Shown here: positions 28,845 to 37,794 of the stretch, piece after piece
Numbering within the stretch: position 1 is the stretch's first letter
Layout: every line of letters begins with the position of its first letter
NCBI GenBank assembly: GCA_903934325.1
Contig: CAIZNH010000044.1
Span: 62,001-126,000 of the forward strand
DNA from: an uncultured Alphaproteobacteria bacterium
GTDB taxonomy: Bacteria > Pseudomonadota > Alphaproteobacteria > Sphingomonadales > Sphingomonadaceae
Direction of reading: 5' to 3'
DNA length: 64,000 nt
Translations under genes and position numbers: made by a program
The notes under the pieces: model-generated
The model's database searches: none
The model's input: the letters and a program-made list of their open reading frames with translations, nothing else
What the model was told of the DNA's origin: nothing

Positions 28845-30344
28845 TCATGCCGCTGCGTTCATGCGGCTCCGGTGGAAGGCGGCATCCTTGCGCAGCTGAT
28901 CATGCTCGACCCATACCGAATGGGTGCCCGAACAGATCTTGTGCGGCAGGGCGAGGCGGCAGATCGGGCCTTTGGCGATGTCCGAGGCATCGAGGATCGC
29001 GCATTGCGAGGTGCCGGTGTTCTCGTCGATCAGGAAGGTGACCAGATAACCTTCGTCCTCGGAGGTCGCGCCCTTTTTGGGGATCATCGGGCTTTCGCTG
29101 GCATAGACGCCCTCGGGAAGGCGGTAGACCTGCTCTGCGCCCGTCTCGGTATCGTGGCGGACATAGCCGTTGAACAGGAACCAGCCGGGCCGCGTGGTGG
29201 TCGACCAGACGTAGCGGCTCTTCTTCATCGCATAGGCCGGGTTGATCATCCCGAATTCGACGATCCTGTCGCCGAGGCGCTCCTCGCGGGTCTCGCCGGT
29301 CTTGAGGTTGAAGCGCCAGCGGTGGAGGCGCGATTGGAAGCTGTGCTCGTCCACGTAAGCCATCATGTGGCTGTAGCGGCCCATTTCCTCCAGCGGATCG
29401 GGCATGGGCTTGGCCTGATGATAGCCCTCGAGGATCACTTCGTCGCCTTCCTCCCACGCGTTCGTCCAGTGGAGCACATAGGTCGGCTCGGCCTCGAACC
29501 AGCGGATATCGGCCGCGCCGCCGTGGCGCGGGATCAGGGCAAAGCGGGTCGGCACGCCGTCGTGCAGGCGCGCGGCGTGGATGTTGCGCTCCAGCAGTTC
29601 CTCGTCCCAGAACAGCGGCATGTCGTTGAGGATCGACCAGTTTTTCGTGATCGCCATGTCATGCGGCAGGCGCGGCCCCGGCAGCGGCACGGGGGTGTAG
29701 TGCACCAGCGCTCCGGTGCGGTCCACCACGCCGTAATGCATGAAAGGCGCGTGCTTGGAGTAGTTGAAGAACATCAGCTCGCCGGTCTCCTCGTCCACCT
29801 TGGGGTGGGCCGAGATGCCATCGAGCGGCACCCATGGCGCCTTGCCGCGACTGCCGAGGGTTGCGGGGTCGAGCATCCATGCCTCGCCGCACTGGTAGAG
29901 CGTCGCATAGGCCATACCGGCGTGGACGATGATATCGGTGCTGCCGGTATCCTTGAGCCCGCCATGCGCGCCGAAGCCCGGGCGCTTCGACGTGCCCCAC
30001 GGGTCCATCAGCCCGCCCCACAGCGATTGCCCCGCGATCTGTTCGGCCTCGAAGCAATGGGTGCGCACGAAACGGTTGCGATAGCTCGCCTTGCCGCCCG
30101 AGATGTTCACCTGATGGATCATCGCATCGCCATCGAAGGGATGGTGGCGGCCCAGCGGCTGGTGCACCTGGTTTTCGGTGTTGCGCAGGTAGATGCCGTC
30201 AATATCGGGCGGGATCGCGCCTTCCAGCACGGTCAGCTCGGCCACATCGACTTCCTCGTGGAGCGGCGTCCATGGCCCCGTCAGATAGGGGTGGTTCGAC
30301 GGTTCGAGCGTGGTCTTCACCGGCGGGTGGCGCGTGATCTGCAT
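28845..30344 (-). CDS. Carotenoid oxygenase family protein (RPE65/lignostilbene dioxygenase-like)
   Basis: Non-haem iron dioxygenase of 499 residues that cleaves a conjugated double bond, as in carotenoids or stilbenes. The seven-bladed propeller family is shown by GIYLRNTENQVHQPLGRHH with FDGDAMIHQVNI near the N-terminus and by the four iron histidine regions ISAHPKVDEETG, LPHDMAITKNW, YVLHWTNAWEEG and SGTHSVWVEH. The start at 30344 has GAGAGGA upstream; a longer frame without a binding site was rejected. It diverges from the universal stress protein gene across a 130-base region. Whether the substrate is a carotenoid, apocarotenoid or lignin-derived stilbene cannot be decided from sequence. 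Confidence 0.92.
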   Translation of the reverse strand: MQITRHPPVKTTLEPSNHPYLTGPWTPLHEEVDVAELTVLEGAIPPDIDGIYLRNTENQVHQPLGRHHPFDGDAMIHQVNISGGKASYRNRFVRTHCFEAEQIAGQSLWGGLMDPWGTSKRPGFGAHGGLKDTGSTDIIVHAGMAYATLYQCGEAWMLDPATLGSRGKAPWVPLDGISAHPKVDEETGELMFFNYSKHAPFMHYGVVDRTGALVHYTPVPLPGPRLPHDMAITKNWSILNDMPLFWDEELLERNIHAARLHDGVPTRFALIPRHGGAADIRWFEAEPTYVLHWTNAWEEGDEVILEGYHQAKPMPDPLEEMGRYSHMMAYVDEHSFQSRLHRWRFNLKTGETREERLGDRIVEFGMINPAYAMKKSRYVWSTTTRPGWFLFNGYVRHDTETGAEQVYRLPEGVYASESPMIPKKGATSEDEGYLVTFLIDENTGTSQCAILDASDIAKGPICRLALPHKICSGTHSVWVEHDQLRKDAAFHRSRMNAAA

Positions 30345-30407
30345 GGGTTCCTCTCCCTCGGTCCGGAAGATGAACCGCGCGCGCGCCGCTGGCAAGGGCC
30401 CGCAAAT

Positions 30408-30421
30408 TTGATCGCGGTCAA
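30408..30421 (+). promoter_or_regulatory. FNR/FixK-type binding site upstream of the universal stress protein gene
   Basis: TTGATCGCGGTCAA matches the FNR/FixK consensus TTGAT-N4-ATCAA with a single mismatch. Its centre is 60 bases before the ATG at 30475, which would place it near -41.5 if transcription starts about 20 bases before the start codon, the activating position for such regulators. The transcription start is not known. Confidence 0.65.
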
Positions 30422-30474
30422 AGCGGCGCGGGCAGCATGGGCGCAAGCTTGCGCTCATCAGTGGGAGAACAGTC

Positions 30475-31293
30475 ATGAAATCGATTCTGCTTCACGTCGA
30501 TCACGACGCCGCCTTCAATGCCCGCCTGCAAGTCGCGCTCGATATGGCGCGGGCCACGGGCGCGCACATCACCTGCCTGCAGGCGATCAATTACGAGATC
30601 TTCGCGCCCGGCGACTTCTACGGCTCGGCGATCGCGGCGGCGATGCCGGTGATCAAGGAGAGCGCCGAGCAGCTGCGCGCGCAGATCGAGGCGCGGCTGG
30701 CGGGCGAGGATGTCGCGTGGGATTGGCGGTTCCTCTACGGGATGAGCATCAATCGCCTGCTGGAACATTCGCCGCTCGCCGATGTGGTGATCGTCGGCCC
30801 GGCGGATATCGGCTTTGACAGACACGGGCCTTCCTCGCTGGTGGGCGATCTGGTGCTGCGTTCGCCCTTGCCGGTGCTGGTGGTGCCGGGCGATGCGAAG
30901 GCCTTCGATGTCACCGCGCCGGTGATGGTGGCGTGGAACGGCTCGGCCGAGGCCGCTCATGCCCTGCGCGCCGCCGTCCCGCTGCTGGCCGCGGCGGGCA
31001 AGGTATGGCTGGTGAGCATTGCCGAGGCCTCCGACAAGAAGCCGCGCTTTGACTTTCCCGCGCTGGAAGGCGCGCAATATCTCAGCCGCCACGGCATTGC
31101 CTGCGAGGTGGTGGAGGTGCCGCGCGGCGAGGCGAAGATCGGCGACACGCTGTTTTCAGCGGCGCAGATGCGGGGCTGCGGGCTGATGGTGATGGGCGCC
31201 TATGGCCATTCGCGGCTGGCAGAGATGCTGCTGGGCGGCGTCACCCGCCAGATGCTGAGCGAGCCGCAGATGCCCGTTCTTCTCGCTCACTAA
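30475..31293 (+). CDS. Universal stress protein, tandem UspA domains
   Basis: Protein of 272 residues made of two Usp domains (about 1-140 and 145-272). The C-terminal domain has the ATP-binding motif G-2x-G-9x-G-S/T in GAYGHSRLAEMLLGGVTR; the first domain is degenerate at that site (VGPADIGFDRHGPSSLVGDL). Tandem Usp proteins often respond to oxygen limitation or envelope stress, which fits the FNR/FixK-like box upstream. GGGAG lies eight bases before the ATG. It is monocistronic: a palindromic repeat follows and the next gene is convergent. Confidence 0.92.
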   Translation: MKSILLHVDHDAAFNARLQVALDMARATGAHITCLQAINYEIFAPGDFYGSAIAAAMPVIKESAEQLRAQIEARLAGEDVAWDWRFLYGMSINRLLEHSPLADVVIVGPADIGFDRHGPSSLVGDLVLRSPLPVLVVPGDAKAFDVTAPVMVAWNGSAEAAHALRAAVPLLAAAGKVWLVSIAEASDKKPRFDFPALEGAQYLSRHGIACEVVEVPRGEAKIGDTLFSAAQMRGCGLMVMGAYGHSRLAEMLLGGVTRQMLSEPQMPVLLAH

Positions 31294-31296
31294 CCT

Positions 31297-31400
31297 CGTC
31301 ATTGCGAGGAGCCGGAGGCGACGCGGCAATCCATGGACAGACGTGGTCGCTCATCGAAGCGTCAGGTCATGGATTGCTTCGCCTTCGGCTCGCAATGACG
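31297..31400. repeat. 104-bp palindromic dispersed-repeat-like element
   Basis: An imperfect inverted repeat fills the space between the convergent usp and tesB genes. The outer arms are perfect: CGTCATTGCGAG (31297-31308) and CTCGCAATGACG (31389-31400). The inner arms are GCAATCCATG (31326-31335) and CATGGATTGC (31368-31377). Segments between also pair with few mismatches (GCCGGAGGCGACG against CTTCGCCTTCGGC). Elements with this GTCATTGCGAG...GCAATCCATGG pattern recur in many proteobacterial genomes as extragenic palindromes. No transposase is present. It may act as a two-way terminator. Confidence 0.8.
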
Positions 31401-31407
31401 AGAAGGC

Positions 31408-32331
31408 TTACTTCGAAGTCCTCTTCCGCATCATGCCTTCCTGCGCGACGCTCGCTACCAGCTCGCCGGCAAGGTTGAAGATCCGCCCACGATTGAAGCC
31501 GCGACCGCCGCCGCTCCACGGCGCGTCGGTGGCGTAGAGCAGCCATTCGTCCGCCCGCGCATCGCGGTGGAACCAGATCGCGTGATCGAGGCTCGCGCCG
31601 ACCAGCTCGTTCCGCATCCAGCTGAGGCCATGTGGCAAGGCGCTGGTTCCGAGCAGGGTGTAGTCGCTCGCATATGTGATGATCGCGCGGTGGAGGGCCG
31701 GCGTGTCGTCCGCACCGGTGATCGGGGCGGCGACGCGGAACCACGTATGCGCGCGCGGCTCGCGCGGTTCGCGGCTCATCCAGTGCAGCCGGTCGATGGT
31801 GCGCATCTCGATCGGACGCGGGCGCAGCATCATCCGGCGCTGGGTCTCGGAGAGCTTGTCCCCCCACTGCGCGGCGATCTCGCGGCGCAGCTCCATGTCG
31901 GGGCGCAGATCATCGGGCTGCGCCACGTCGGGCATTGGGGAATCGATGTGTTCGAGGCCCTCTTCGGGCTGCTGGAAACTGGCGGTGAGATTGAGGATCG
32001 GCACCGCGATCCCCTCTTCGTTCTCCTGCGCCGCGACCACGCGGCGGTTGGCGAAGCTGCGCCCGTCGAAGTCGCGTTCGATGCGGTACTGGATGGCTGC
32101 GCCCTCGCGCCCGCCGCGCAGGAAATAGGCGTGGAGCGAGTGGGCGCGCTTACCATCGGTGACGGTCGCTTGCGCCGCCTGCAAGGCTTGCGCAAGCACC
32201 TGCCCGCCGAACACCCGTCCGATGCCATCGGACTGCGGCGGTCCGGCATAGACGTCGGCAGCGCGTTTCTCGACGGTGAGCAGGCGGATGAGGCCGGCGA
32301 CCAGTTCTTCGTTGGTGGGCGTGTCAGTCAT
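31408..32331 (-). CDS. tesB: Acyl-CoA thioesterase II
   Basis: Double hotdog thioesterase of 307 residues that hydrolyses medium- and long-chain acyl-CoA. Typical features are RVFGGQVLAQALQAA, AHSLHAYFLRGG, RSFANRRVVAAQ and the second hotdog with LDHAIWFHRDARADEWLLYA and FNRGRIFNLAGELVASVAQEG. The catalytic Asp/Thr/Gln region of the TesB family is present. A cupin/JmjC-like gene lies 22 bases upstream on the same strand. Confidence 0.96.
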   Translation of the reverse strand: MTDTPTNEELVAGLIRLLTVEKRAADVYAGPPQSDGIGRVFGGQVLAQALQAAQATVTDGKRAHSLHAYFLRGGREGAAIQYRIERDFDGRSFANRRVVAAQENEEGIAVPILNLTASFQQPEEGLEHIDSPMPDVAQPDDLRPDMELRREIAAQWGDKLSETQRRMMLRPRPIEMRTIDRLHWMSREPREPRAHTWFRVAAPITGADDTPALHRAIITYASDYTLLGTSALPHGLSWMRNELVGASLDHAIWFHRDARADEWLLYATDAPWSGGGRGFNRGRIFNLAGELVASVAQEGMMRKRTSK

Positions 32332-32353
32332 GGCACAAGGCCATGCGTTCGCC

Positions 32354-33232
32354 TTACGAACCCGTCAAGCCAAGCTTGCGCAGCACCCGGAAAGCATAGG
32401 CTTTCGCATAGTTCTGGTGCGGGAAGCGACCCGGGGCCTTGGGCGAAAGGCCGCGTTCGCGCAGCACCGCATTGAGGATGCGCGCGTCGCTCTCGCGATA
32501 GGACCATTCCGAGCGCCAGGTGATCGACAGCGAGACCGAGGGGGCGGGGCCGTTCTTCACGAAATGCGGCGCCATCACCGGCACGAACAGCGCCTCGCCG
32601 GGGCTGAGCGGGAATTCGGTGCCGTGGGCAAGGAAGCTCTCGTCCCAGTGCAATTCGCGCGGGCCGCCCGAATGGTAGGTCTCGTGCGCTTCATCCGGCA
32701 CGAAGCGGGTGTCGCCTGCGGGAAACTGGGTCATCACCTTGGTGCCCCGGATCTGGAGCAGGATATTGTGCTCCGGATCGAAGTGATAGGGCGTGACCGA
32801 GTTCGGCGAGGAGACAAAGATGAAGCCCTGCGGGGTCAGCATTGCGCCGGTCGCGGCTTCGATCTCGGGGCGGATTTCCTCGAGCAGGCCCAGCAGCAGG
32901 TCTTCATAGGCCGGCACCTGTTCGATGTTCTTGAGCACGGCCCAGCTTTGTGCCTCGGCGACCTTGCGGATGGTCTCGGCGATGGTCAGGCCGTTCGAGC
33001 CCGGCTTGCCATCGACCCCGATCGGCAGATCGCCGCGGTTGTATTCGACGCTGCGGATCGGCAGCTTTTCGGCCAGCTGCGCCAGCGCCTCGATCTCCAG
33101 CAGCGGGTGGCTGGTGAGGGTGTGGGCAAGGATATGGGGCCGCTCCGGATAATGCGCGGCAAAGCGAGCGCGGGCGGGCGTGTCGAAAACGGGCGCGGCG
33201 AGCGCCTCGGTGAAATGGGCAGGGGCGTTCAT
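32354..33232 (-). CDS. JmjC/cupin-like Fe(II)/2-oxoglutarate oxygenase
   Basis: Predicted hydroxylase of 292 residues. The double-stranded beta-helix core has the facial triad: H150 and D152 in TPYHFDPEHNILLQIRG and H223 in PVMAPHFVKNG. The loop GTKVMTQFPAGD follows the metal site as in cupin-8/FIH-type enzymes. Substrates of this family include ribosomal proteins and other proteins, but none can be assigned here. The gene upstream (FemAB-like acyltransferase) overlaps by four bases, so translation is coupled. Confidence 0.85.
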   Translation of the reverse strand: MNAPAHFTEALAAPVFDTPARARFAAHYPERPHILAHTLTSHPLLEIEALAQLAEKLPIRSVEYNRGDLPIGVDGKPGSNGLTIAETIRKVAEAQSWAVLKNIEQVPAYEDLLLGLLEEIRPEIEAATGAMLTPQGFIFVSSPNSVTPYHFDPEHNILLQIRGTKVMTQFPAGDTRFVPDEAHETYHSGGPRELHWDESFLAHGTEFPLSPGEALFVPVMAPHFVKNGPAPSVSLSITWRSEWSYRESDARILNAVLRERGLSPKAPGRFPHQNYAKAYAFRVLRKLGLTGS

Positions 33233-34392
33233 GATGAGCTCCTCGAACGTGTCTCATAGGCCATCAGCAGGCGGAAAGCGGCGCGGCGCAGCGGGCCGCC
33301 GATGGCGATGTTGCAGCCCGTCATCCGGCGCTTGTCCCGCCACAGGCGTTCGATCATCGGGTGACCTTCGGCAGCGCAGCTATCGGCCCAGCGGATATCG
33401 GGCCGTTCCAGCAGCGCGAGATTTTCGAGCTGCAGCAGCATGCCGGGCGAAAAGCGCGCGTAATCCTCGTCGAAGGCGGTCTTGAAGCTGTAGGCCCCGG
33501 GCGGCGTGATGAAATTGACGAGCATGGCGATCGCCCGCCCGTCGAGCCTGAGGGCAAGCCGTTCGAGCCGACCGGCCGCCGCAGCCCCCGCCAGCGATTG
33601 TTCGAACAGCGCGCGCGTATCGGGCGCGCTGGCGAGGGCGGAGCCGGCCTCGCCCTTCCATCCGGCCGCTTCGAGCGCGAGGAACTCGGCGGTCCACGCG
33701 GCCAGGTTTTCGTCACCCTCCAGCCGTTCGAAAGCGAGCACGCCCTCTTCGGCGAGGCGCGTGTGCTGGCGGCGCAATTCCTTGCGCTTCTTGGCGCTCA
33801 TCGCGGCTTCGAGATAGGCCGCCGCACTTGTCTCGCCCGTCAGCAGCGCGCGGCTTTCCTCCCCGACAGCGTAGTGGGCGCGGTCCTGTTCGTGCAGCAC
33901 CCGTCCGAGTGCGGCCTTGACCGGCCCTTCGGCGGGCAGCAGCGGCAGATGCAGGAACAGGGCGCGGCGGGCGGAGCGGTCGAAATGGGCGAGGAGCGCG
34001 CGCCAGAACTCGTCCTCCAGCCCCGCCATCACCAGCGGCACCCCGCAAAAGGCATTGGGATGCTCCCAGCCGGTCGCATGGGTGACGATGTGGCTGTAAT
34101 ATTTGGCGCTGCGCAGGATCGGCATGAGGCCGGCAAGGCGGCCCTCGTGGAACCACGCCTTGATCACCACGCGCTGCGACGAGCCCCATTGCTCCAGTGC
34201 GGGCAGCAGGAACCACGGCTCAAAGAAGGGATTGGGCTCGGCGGCAAGGTTCACCAACCCGTCCCACGCAGACCGGAAGGCGGGATCGGCCAGTTCGGCA
34301 GGTGCAAGCAGGCGCATCTCGCTGCGCGCTGGCGCGGCCGCGCTGCCAGGCGAGCCGCCGGTGCGAAAGCTGTTCGCACGTGCCATGTCCAT
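33229..34392 (-). CDS. FemAB/BioF2-like GNAT acyltransferase
   Basis: Protein of about 387 residues with two GNAT-like halves, similar in layout to the CelD/BioF2 (FemAB-like) acyltransferases found near polysaccharide or envelope genes. Visible features are NPFFEPWFLLPAL, a lysine/arginine helix SAKKRKELRRQHTRLAEEG and the second-half core AIAMLVNFITPPGAYSFKTAFDEDYARFSPGMLLQLE. ATG 34392 (or 34386) is the best start; no upstream start has a better site. It overlaps the JmjC-like gene by four bases. The acyl donor and acceptor are unknown. Confidence 0.8.
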   Translation of the reverse strand: MDMARANSFRTGGSPGSAAAPARSEMRLLAPAELADPAFRSAWDGLVNLAAEPNPFFEPWFLLPALEQWGSSQRVVIKAWFHEGRLAGLMPILRSAKYYSHIVTHATGWEHPNAFCGVPLVMAGLEDEFWRALLAHFDRSARRALFLHLPLLPAEGPVKAALGRVLHEQDRAHYAVGEESRALLTGETSAAAYLEAAMSAKKRKELRRQHTRLAEEGVLAFERLEGDENLAAWTAEFLALEAAGWKGEAGSALASAPDTRALFEQSLAGAAAAGRLERLALRLDGRAIAMLVNFITPPGAYSFKTAFDEDYARFSPGMLLQLENLALLERPDIRWADSCAAEGHPMIERLWRDKRRMTGCNIAIGGPLRRAAFRLLMAYETRSRSSS

Positions 34393-34520
34393 GATGCCGT
34401 TAACCCCGTCCTGCCGCGCTTTTCGGTGCGTTCCGCGGGGGTGATGGCACACAGCGATTAAGAAAGCCTCAGCGCGGGCGGGGCCTGTCCGATGCGGGGA
34501 CGGGGGCACGGGTAAAGATA

Positions 34521-34550
34521 AACCCCGCCGGAATTGCTCCCGGCGGGGTT
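34521..34550 (-). terminator. Hairpin terminator after hppA
   Basis: Perfect 11-base stem AACCCCGCCGG (34521-34531) with CCGGCGGGGTT (34540-34550) and an eight-base loop. It lies 23 bases past the hppA stop. Read on the minus strand the stem is followed by TTTATCTTTA, a modest T-tract. Confidence 0.85.
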
Positions 34551-34573
34551 AAGGATGTCACCGGTTTGGCGGG

Positions 34574-36739
34574 TTACGCCGCCCCATGCGCCAGCGCGGC
34601 CAGCAGCAGCAGCGCGACGATGTTGGTGATCTTGATCATCGGGTTCACGGCCGGGCCGGCGGTGTCCTTGTAAGGATCGCCGACCGTATCGCCGGTCACC
34701 GCAGCCTTGTGCGCTTCCGAGCCCTTGCCGCCGTGATTGCCGTCTTCGATGTACTTCTTGGCATTGTCCCACGCGCCGCCGCCGGCGGTCATGGAAAGGG
34801 CCACGAAGAGCCCGCCGACGATCACGCCCAGCAGCAATGCGCCGAGTGCCGCAAAGCCGTTGTCCTGCCCTGCGATGCCGGTGATCACGAAGTAGACCAC
34901 CACAGGCGCCAGCACCGGCAGCAGCGAGGGGATGATCATCTCCTTGATCGCTGCCTTGGTGACGAGGTCCACGGTGCGGGCATAGTCGGGCTTGGAGGTG
35001 CCTTCCATGATGCCCGGGTTTTCGCGGAACTGGTTGCGCACATCGACCACCACGTCGCCCGCCGCACGGCCGACCGCGGTCATGCCCATCGCGCCGAACA
35101 GGTAGGGCAGCAATGCGCCCAGCAGCAGGCCGACGATCACGTAGGGGTTTTCGAGGCTGAAATCCACGTTCGCATCGGGGAAGAAGGTCCGAAGGTCGGT
35201 GGTGTAGGCCGCGAACAGCACCAGCGCGCCAAGACCGGCGGAACCGATGGCATAGCCCTTGGTCACGGCCTTGGTGGTGTTGCCCACCGCATCGAGCAGG
35301 TCGGTCTTTTCGCGCACGCTATCGTCCAGACCCGCCATTTCGGCGATCCCGCCGGCATTGTCGGTGACCGGGCCATAGGCGTCGAGCGCCACGACCATGC
35401 CAGCCAGCGCCAGCATCGCGGTCGCCGCATAGGCAATCCCCATCAGCCCGGCGAGGCTGTAGGCGATGATGATGCCCGCAACGATCACCAGCGTCGGCAA
35501 TGCGGTCGATTCCAGACTGATTGCGAGGCCCTGGATCACGTTGGTGCCGTGGCCCGTTTCCGAAGCCTTGGCGATCGAGCGCACCGGACGATACTTGGTG
35601 CCGGTGTAATACTCGGTGATCCAGATGATCAGGCCGGTGATGGCAAGGCCGAGCAGGGCGCAGTAGAACAGGCTCATGCCGGTGAAGCCCGCCGTCGCAA
35701 CTGCCGCGACAACGGCTTCGCCGGTGGCCGGATCGATTTCCGCAACCGCCGCTTCGACAGCGCCGCCCAGCTGTGCGTTCATGTCGCCCAGCGCATAGGT
35801 CATCACGCCGTAGATCGCCGGGATCGAGGTGATCGCGGTGACGATGAAGCCCTTGTACATGGCCCCCATCACGTTGGTCCCGCCGCCGAGGCGCACGAAA
35901 TAGGTGCCGAGTATCGAGGTGACGATGCACACGCCGCCGATCAGCAGCGGCAGCGCCATCATCGGCAGCAGCAGATCGCCCAGATCGGTCAGCAGCAGCG
36001 CGGTCAGCACCATGGTGGCGCCGACGGTGACGACATAGGTCTCGAACAGGTCGGCCGCCATGCCGGCGCAGTCGCCGACATTGTCGCCCACGTTGTCCGC
36101 GATCACGGCTGGGTTGCGCGGGTCATCCTCGGGGATGCCCGCTTCGACCTTGCCGACAAGGTCCGCGCCCACGTCTGCCGCCTTGGTGAAGATCCCGCCG
36201 CCCAGACGTGCGAAGATCGAGATCAGCGAGGCTCCGAAGGCAAGACCGACGAGGCCGTCGATCACGCCGCGGCTCGACGGGGTGAGGCCCATCGGGCCAA
36301 CCATGGTGTAGAAGAACACGGCAATCGCGAGCAGCGCGAGGCCGGCCACCAGCATGCCGGTGATCGCGCCCGCGCGGAAAGCGAGAGTGAGACCGGCCTG
36401 GAGGCCATGCGAGGCAGCTTCGGCGGTGCGCACGTTGGCGCGCACCGAGATGTTCATGCCGATATAGCCCGCCACGCCCGACAGCACCGCGCCGGTGACG
36501 AAGCCGATCGCGGCGGTCGTGCCGAGCGCGAAGGCGACGATGGCGGCCACGACCACGCCGACGATGGCGATGGTGGTGTACTGGCGGTTGAGGTAGGCTT
36601 GCGCGCCTTCCTGGATTGCGGCGGCGATTTCCTGCATCCGCGCATTGCCGGGGCTCGCGCTGAGCACCTGGCTACTGGTGATGATGCCGTAAACAATGGC
36701 AAGCACCCCCAGCCCAATTGAAATGAGCAATAGGTTCAC
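34574..36739 (-). CDS. hppA: Membrane-bound proton-translocating pyrophosphatase, K+-independent type
   Basis: Pumps protons across the inner membrane using pyrophosphate hydrolysis. The 721-residue protein has about sixteen hydrophobic helices and the catalytic [18 protein letters not shown] with [20 protein letters not shown]. The subtype residue is lysine at about position 490 in [12 protein letters not shown]+-dependent enzymes have Ala there (GNTTAA), so this is the K+-independent proton pump. It saves energy by using pyrophosphate from biosynthesis. A clear terminator follows; upstream are 184 bases with no recognised signal before thiL. Confidence 0.96.
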   Translation of the reverse strand: MNLLLISIGLGVLAIVYGIITSSQVLSASPGNARMQEIAAAIQEGAQAYLNRQYTTIAIVGVVVAAIVAFALGTTAAIGFVTGAVLSGVAGYIGMNISVRANVRTAEAASHGLQAGLTLAFRAGAITGMLVAGLALLAIAVFFYTMVGPMGLTPSSRGVIDGLVGLAFGASLISIFARLGGGIFTKAADVGADLVGKVEAGIPEDDPRNPAVIADNVGDNVGDCAGMAADLFETYVVTVGATMVLTALLLTDLGDLLLPMMALPLLIGGVCIVTSILGTYFVRLGGGTNVMGAMYKGFIVTAITSIPAIYGVMTYALGDMNAQLGGAVEAAVAEIDPATGEAVVAAVATAGFTGMSLFYCALLGLAITGLIIWITEYYTGTKYRPVRSIAKASETGHGTNVIQGLAISLESTALPTLVIVAGIIIAYSLAGLMGIAYAATAMLALAGMVVALDAYGPVTDNAGGIAEMAGLDDSVREKTDLLDAVGNTTKAVTKGYAIGSAGLGALVLFAAYTTDLRTFFPDANVDFSLENPYVIVGLLLGALLPYLFGAMGMTAVGRAAGDVVVDVRNQFRENPGIMEGTSKPDYARTVDLVTKAAIKEMIIPSLLPVLAPVVVYFVITGIAGQDNGFAALGALLLGVIVGGLFVALSMTAGGGAWDNAKKYIEDGNHGGKGSEAHKAAVTGDTVGDPYKDTAGPAVNPMIKITNIVALLLLAALAHGAA

Positions 36740-36923
36740 GAGTTATCCCCTCTCGTCTTGTTATCCTCCCCGAAGGGAAGCCCCGCGCTCCTCTGAAATC
36801 CCGTGGGCGCAGGGGCGCTCAGTCATAGGGGCTGAGTGAGGGCTGACAAGCCTCGCAGGCGTGCAAAAACCCGCTTTCACGCCGGTTTCACCAGTTTTGG
36901 CAGGGGGACGTGGCGGCTGCGGC

Positions 36924-37781
36924 CTAACCGTGGCGATATCCGAGCCGCACAGGATCGGCGAGCGGGGCTTCGTCGAGCAGCAGCGGGGCGTGCCCGCGGG
37001 CTCTCACCGAGCCGATGCGGTGGGCGGGGACGGGCAGGGCGATGCCGGCGGGCGCGGTGAACAGCAGTTCGTAATCATCCCCCCAGCGCACGCATTCATC
37101 GAGCCGGTCGCGATCGGCCACGGGCACAAGCGCACTCTCGATGGCGAGGGTCACGCCGCTGACCCAGCCCATGCGCCAGCAATCGAGCAGCAGCCCGTCG
37201 GAGATGTCCATCATCGCGCTGACCAGCGGGGCGAGCGCCATGCCTTCGGCGAGCCGCGGGACGGGGCGGTTGAAGGCTTCGAGATGATCGGGATCGCCTT
37301 CATAGCCCAGCATCGCCCGGCCGACGGGGCCGGTGATGTAGATCGCATCGCCCACCCCTGCGCCCTTGCGCGAGGGCACGGGCACATGGACCGCGCGACC
37401 GATAGCAGTCATGCCGTAGGTGCTGGTGCCGGTGGTGGCGACCGTGTCCCCGCCCATCAGCGGCACATCATAGGCGGTCAGACCTTGCTCCAGCCCTGCA
37501 AGAAAGCGCGCATCATCCATCCCGAGCGAATGGCCGAGCAGCACGCCTACCGGCTCTGCCCCCTTGGCGGCAAGATCGGAGAGATTGGCTGCGAGCAGCT
37601 TCCACGCGACGTCGGCCATGTCTGCATTCGAGCGGAAATGCGTGTCCTCGGCCATCATGTCATGGGTGATGACAAGGGTTTCGCTGCCGATCGCCAGCAC
37701 CGCGCAGTCATCCTCAAGCCCGCGAGCTCCGGGATGGAGCGGCAGCTTGCGCAGGGCGGCGACGAATTCGGTCTCGTTCAT
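36924..37781 (-). CDS. thiL: Thiamine-monophosphate kinase
   Basis: Phosphorylates thiamine monophosphate to the active cofactor thiamine diphosphate. The 285-residue protein is an AIR synthase/ThiL fold: DDCAVLAIGSETLVITHDMM (Mg/ATP-binding aspartates), AANLSDLAAKGAEPVGVLL, GGDTVATTG and MMDISDGLLLDCWRM. The start at 37781 begins the family alignment (MNETEFVAAL); it lies 13 bases from the stop of nusB, and the nusB-thiL order is common in alphaproteobacteria. Confidence 0.96.
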   Translation of the reverse strand: MNETEFVAALRKLPLHPGARGLEDDCAVLAIGSETLVITHDMMAEDTHFRSNADMADVAWKLLAANLSDLAAKGAEPVGVLLGHSLGMDDARFLAGLEQGLTAYDVPLMGGDTVATTGTSTYGMTAIGRAVHVPVPSRKGAGVGDAIYITGPVGRAMLGYEGDPDHLEAFNRPVPRLAEGMALAPLVSAMMDISDGLLLDCWRMGWVSGVTLAIESALVPVADRDRLDECVRWGDDYELLFTAPAGIALPVPAHRIGSVRARGHAPLLLDEAPLADPVRLGYRHG

Positions 37782-37794
37782 GGTGGCAGGCGTT

